DNA from: Spirochaetaceae bacterium
GTDB taxonomy: Bacteria; Spirochaetota; Spirochaetia; DSM-27196; SKKC01
Length of the DNA: 16,268 nucleotides
NCBI GenBank assembly: GCA_003552745.1
Contig: PUOG01000297.1
Location: forward strand, 1-16,268
Direction of reading: 5' to 3'
The position numbers and the translations under genes are program-made. A model generated the notes under the pieces. That model made no database searches. It saw only the letters and a list, made by a program, of their open reading frames with translations, and was not told the DNA's origin. Numbering within the stretch: the stretch's first letter is position 1; every line of letters begins with the position of its first letter. This document shows, piece after piece, positions 13,758-16,268 of the stretch.

Positions 13758-14879
13758 TTACTCGGCAAACCGCAGCGTCGTCTCCGCATGAGACTCGATA
13801 TACTCGATATCGAGCTCCTGCCCGAGCCCGACCGTACCGCTTTCGACATAGACTGTACCGTCCTTGAATGCGACGCCCCGGGAAGCGACATCTCGAACCT
13901 GTTCCACACTGATCACGAGATCCTCGTAGTAGGTGTTATTCGGTATCCCCAGGGCGAGATGCAGGTTCGCCGGTCCGCCGCCGTGGACCTCTGCGTTCAT
14001 ACCGTGGGACTCCGCCAGATGGGCGACCTTTACCCCTCCGGTAAGACCCGCCTTGTAGTGCGTGCTCGTCCGCATGATATCGAGCGCGCCACGCCGGATG
14101 AACTCCGCGGCATTCCAGTGTGCACCATCCGGAGTCTCGCAGGCGAGAATCGGAATATCGAGGTCCGCGCATAGCTTCGCGTAGCTCTCGAGATCGAACT
14201 CCCGCATCGGCTCTTCATACCACGCGAAGTTCAGCTCTTCGAGACGACGTCCGAACCACAGCGCGTCGGTATAACCCCATAGTGCCGAGGCATCCAGCGT
14301 CAGCTCGATCTCGTCTCCCACGTGTCGGCGGACGCGTTCGCAAAGCTTCGCGTTGGTCTTTACATCCCGATATCTCAGGTGCAATTTAATCGACTGATAG
14401 CCTTGCTCCAGAGATGCATCGATCACCTTGAGGTACTCTTCCTCGGTATCGTAGCTCGTGGTCGACGCATACGCGGGAATCGAGTCGCGATATCCCCCGA
14501 GCAGTTGGTACACGGGCATATTGGCATACTTGCCCTTGAGATCCCACAGCGCGAGGTCGGCCAATCCTTGCGCGTATATCGGAAACTCCTCGAGACGATC
14601 GATGTCCCACATCCGCTCCCATAGATACTCGATATTCAGCGGATCGGCTCCAAGTAAGATATCCGGTAACCGACGGGATACGGCATCGATCGTCGCCGCG
14701 CCACGAGATCCGACCACTCCGTGACCTTCGATGCCTTCGTCGGTCTGAATACGCAGAATGCATTCATGCCTCCGGTTCAGTCCGCGTCCGTCATCGGATC
14801 CGGGTCGATCGATCTGCCAGTCGAACGGATATTTCGTCTCCGAGTCGAGCAGGTGCACCAACAGCCCAGTAATCTTCAT
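13758..14879 (-). CDS. enolase-superfamily enzyme (mandelate racemase/muconate lactonizing type)
   Basis: A 373-residue member of the mandelate racemase group, probably an acid-sugar dehydratase or epimerase. The N-terminal capping domain covers about 1-125. The barrel has the catalytic K-x-H at SIKLHL (163-168; Lys165, His167), the three Mg ligands in TLDAS (Asp196), WYEEPM (Glu222) and ACETP (Glu248), and the general base in AEVHGGG (His299), with Asp267 a plausible partner. K-x-H at the end of strand 2 is less common than K-x-K and narrows which substrates are likely, but I cannot name one. GGAAG about eight bases upstream supports the ATG at 14879. It ends 14 bases from the convergent sulfatase remnant. 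Upstream is a strong -10-like dyad and a tandem repeat (see the separate entries), so it probably has its own promoter. Confidence 0.88.
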   Translation of the reverse strand: MKITGLLVHLLDSETKYPFDWQIDRPGSDDGRGLNRRHECILRIQTDEGIEGHGVVGSRGAATIDAVSRRLPDILLGADPLNIEYLWERMWDIDRLEEFPIYAQGLADLALWDLKGKYANMPVYQLLGGYRDSIPAYASTTSYDTEEEYLKVIDASLEQGYQSIKLHLRYRDVKTNAKLCERVRRHVGDEIELTLDASALWGYTDALWFGRRLEELNFAWYEEPMREFDLESYAKLCADLDIPILACETPDGAHWNAAEFIRRGALDIMRTSTHYKAGLTGGVKVAHLAESHGMNAEVHGGGPANLHLALGIPNNTYYEDLVISVEQVRDVASRGVAFKDGTVYVESGTVGLGQELDIEYIESHAETTLRFAE

Positions 14880-14930
14880 CTTATCTTCCAGGTTTTGTGG
14901 ATATCGGCGTAACCGGCCGGCCGAATGAGC

Positions 14931-14943
14931 GGCTACTATAGCC
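14931..14943 (-). promoter_or_regulatory. candidate -10 (TATAGT) inside a dyad, promoter of the enolase-superfamily gene
   Basis: On the minus strand TATAGT (14940-14935) is a one-mismatch -10, about 50 bases before the start codon. It lies inside the perfect dyad GGCTA-CTA-TAGCC (14931-14943). The hexamer 17 bases upstream (TCGCGT) is a poor -35, so an activator would be expected. A repressor binding the dyad would block RNA polymerase. Pattern match only. Confidence 0.4.
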
Positions 14944-14966
14944 CGCCGTCGTGGCGTACGCGAGGC

Positions 14967-14998
14967 CCGCGGGAGGCTCGTGTCCGCGGGAGGCTCGT
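14967..14998 (-). repeat. tandem direct repeat, two 15-bp copies with a 17-bp period
   Basis: CCGCGGGAGGCTCGT occurs identically at 14967-14981 and 14984-14998. Seen from the TATAGT element, the copies lie at about -40 to -70, where activators usually bind. Each copy contains the CCGCGG core. They could be paired regulator sites or a simple duplication. Confidence 0.6.
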
Positions 14999-15048
14999 CG
15001 GTTCAGCACATCGTCTTCGGGTATTCCCGCCCGTGGCAGCGCGATGCG

Positions 15049-15687
15049 TTACAACTGCCGCTTCACAAACTCCGCTGTCGTCCGCAGCAACAACCAGCAC
15101 GAGGTCGCCCCCGCATCGAGCACTCCTTTCGAGCGCTCACCGAGGCGCGAGGAGCGGCCGACCTTCGCGACCATATCCTTCGTCGAGTCCTTGCCACGTT
15201 CGGCCGCTTCGGTCATCCGGTCGAGCGCTTCGGCGAAGCCGGCGCCCGCATCGGTCGCCTCCTTGAACGCGGCGATCGCCGGGTCGAGGGTGTCGACGAG
15301 CGTCTTGTCGCCGACCTTCGCATCGCCGAGCTCGCGGATCGCCTCGTAGGCGGCTTCGAGCATCGAGGCGAAGGTGGCCGCATCGATCTGCTCGACGCCC
15401 TTCGCCTGCCTCGCCATCGCCTTGAAAAACTGCCCGTACAGCGGGCCCATCGACCCGCCGATCTCCATGACGAGCGTGCGCCCGAGGGTGCGGAGCGCTT
15501 CGTCGAAGCTCGAGCCCTCCTCCACGCGCTCTGCGGCCATGTCGAAGCCTTTTACCATGTTGATGCCGTGGTCGCCGTCGCCGATCGCCCCGTCGATCTC
15601 GCTGAGATAGTCGCGATTCTCGCGCATGGTCCCGGCAAGCTCGGCGATGATCCCGCCGCCTGCGGCGTTTGCAAACGATTCACTCAT
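15049..15687 (-). CDS. dhaL: dihydroxyacetone kinase ADP/ATP-binding subunit DhaL
   Basis: A 212-residue all-helical nucleotide subunit of dihydroxyacetone kinase. DGAIGDGDHGINM (32-44) carries the three Mg-binding Asp residues (32, 37 and 39) and His40. GGSMGPLYGQF (77-87) and DAGATSCWLL (193-202) are the two further nucleotide-site motifs, and length is typical. The ATG at 15687 overlaps the dhaK stop as ATGA, so translation is coupled. DhaL passes phosphate to the sugar held by DhaK. Whether phosphate comes from ATP or via a PTS protein DhaM cannot be told, as no dhaM is in the window. A longer minus-strand reading from 16113 is only a shadow of dhaK. The substrate may be dihydroxyacetone or a related ketose such as erythrulose. 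Confidence 0.93.
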   Translation of the reverse strand: MSESFANAAGGGIIAELAGTMRENRDYLSEIDGAIGDGDHGINMVKGFDMAAERVEEGSSFDEALRTLGRTLVMEIGGSMGPLYGQFFKAMARQAKGVEQIDAATFASMLEAAYEAIRELGDAKVGDKTLVDTLDPAIAAFKEATDAGAGFAEALDRMTEAAERGKDSTKDMVAKVGRSSRLGERSKGVLDAGATSCWLLLRTTAEFVKRQL

Positions 15688-16268
15688 CCGAGCTTCTCCT
15701 GGCGCAGCCCCATCGAATAGCAGTCGAGATCGATGAGCTGCTTCAGCTCCTCGTCGACCTTCATGACGGTGAGCGTGATGCCCATCATCTCGAGGCTCGT
15801 GAAGTACTCGCCGACGTATGGGTGATACACCGACATCCCTTTCTCGCCGGTGAGGATCTCGTGCACCTTGCGGTAGAAGATGTAGAGTTCCATGATCGGC
15901 GTGGCGCCGAGCCCGCTGACGAGCACGACCACCTCGTCGCCCTTGTTGAACGGCAGATCGGGTAGGATCGTCTCCAGGCTCATCGCCGCCATCTCGTCGG
16001 CGCTGACCAGATCCATGACCTTGATCCCCGGCTCGCCGTGGTGGCCGATGCCGAACTCCATCTTGCCCGGCTCGATCGAGAAGTTGGGCTTTCCCACCGA
16101 CGGAATGGTGCACGGAGAGAGACCGATGCCGATGCTTCGCGTGTTGTCGATCGCCTTCTGCGCGGCGGCGATCACCTCATCGAGGCTGCCGCCGAGGGCC
16201 GCCTTCGCCCCGCCGACCTTCCACATGAGCACCTCGCCGGCCACCCCGCGGCGCTTCTCCCGCTCGTC
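15684..16268 (-). CDS. dhaK: dihydroxyacetone kinase substrate subunit DhaK, C-terminal part
   Basis: The reading frame runs off the right edge, so about 194 residues of a roughly 330-residue protein are seen. The first visible residues (DEREKRRGVAGEVLMWKVGG) match the DhaK segment R-G-x-A-G-x-x-L-x-x-K. FGIGHHGEPG (around 16055-16026) contains the His that forms the covalent hemiaminal with dihydroxyacetone, and the later part has LVSGLGATPIMELYI, the usual DhaK C-terminal domain. The glycine-rich GGGSGHEP N-terminal motif is outside the window. It is upstream of dhaL in the same transcript, overlapping by ATGA. The holoenzyme makes dihydroxyacetone phosphate for glycolysis. Confidence 0.92.
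   Translation of the reverse strand, partial: DEREKRRGVAGEVLMWKVGGAKAALGGSLDEVIAAAQKAIDNTRSIGIGLSPCTIPSVGKPNFSIEPGKMEFGIGHHGEPGIKVMDLVSADEMAAMSLETILPDLPFNKGDEVVVLVSGLGATPIMELYIFYRKVHEILTGEKGMSVYHPYVGEYFTSLEMMGITLTVMKVDEELKQLIDLDCYSMGLRQEKLG

Noticed and set aside
15018..15029. Small hairpin CGGG-TATT-CCCG after dhaL as a terminator
   Set aside because: The stem is only four base pairs and no U tract follows on the minus strand.
15687..16113. N-terminal extension of DhaL by about 140 residues
   Set aside because: The extension overlaps dhaK in another frame and is low-complexity Arg/His-rich; DhaL family similarity starts at the ATG at 15687, which forms an ATGA overlap.

Overview
The window is a GC-rich stretch of bacterial DNA given over almost entirely to carbohydrate and amino-sugar catabolism. 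There are no tRNA, rRNA, CRISPR, phage or transposase genes that I can see. The organism is not identifiable with certainty. The high GC, the acidic lipoprotein xylanase, the Gfo/Idh, ThuA and sulfatase gene content and the DhaKL pair would fit a free-living, possibly halophilic polysaccharide degrader such as a spirochaete, or a member of the Planctomycetota/Verrucomicrobiota type of saccharolytic bacteria. This is inference from gene content only.

Layout. From 1 to 1178 (+) lie the C-terminal end of a NagB-superfamily (glucosamine-6-phosphate isomerase-like) gene and a PIG-L deacetylase, three bases apart. A 319-base spacer follows, then a lipoprotein GH10 xylanase (1498-2973, +). Convergent with it is a second GH10 gene (about 3017-4018, -) that is clearly broken. 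The + strand then carries a ThuA-like gene (4177-4899), a Gfo/Idh/MocA oxidoreductase (4995-6095), a possible 81-residue membrane protein or remnant (6092-6337), a two-domain DJ-1/PfpI protein (6414-7703) and an iron-containing alcohol dehydrogenase (7744-8919). The next spacer holds the last 33 codons of a decayed sugar ABC-transporter permease (8983-9081), followed by a GH3 beta-glycosidase (9114-11237).

The right third holds nagA (11218-12414, -) and nagB (12473-13216, +), diverging from a 58-base gap; a sulfatase pseudogene directly behind nagB (13221-13743, +); an enolase-superfamily (mandelate racemase-like) gene (13758-14879, -); and dhaL plus the C-terminal part of dhaK (15049-16268, -), which overlap by ATGA.

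How the genes fit together. GH10 would cut xylan outside the cell. GH3 lacks a signal peptide and would finish imported oligosaccharides in the cytoplasm. ThuA, Gfo/Idh, DJ-1, Fe-ADH and the enolase-superfamily enzyme look like sugar or sugar-acid redox and dehydration steps. NagA and NagB, with the PIG-L and NagB-like pair, handle amino sugars, and DhaKL phosphorylates dihydroxyacetone or a related short ketose. The most striking feature is gene decay. The second GH10 has lost sequence up to its nucleophile motif, the sulfatase has lost everything from its catalytic Cys motif to near the C-terminus, and a permease is reduced to its tail, all beside intact neighbours. I see no evidence of a wholly new system. 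The best second-look items are the decayed genes, the tandem 17-bp repeat with a dyad over the -10 upstream of the enolase-superfamily gene, and the small membrane ORF.
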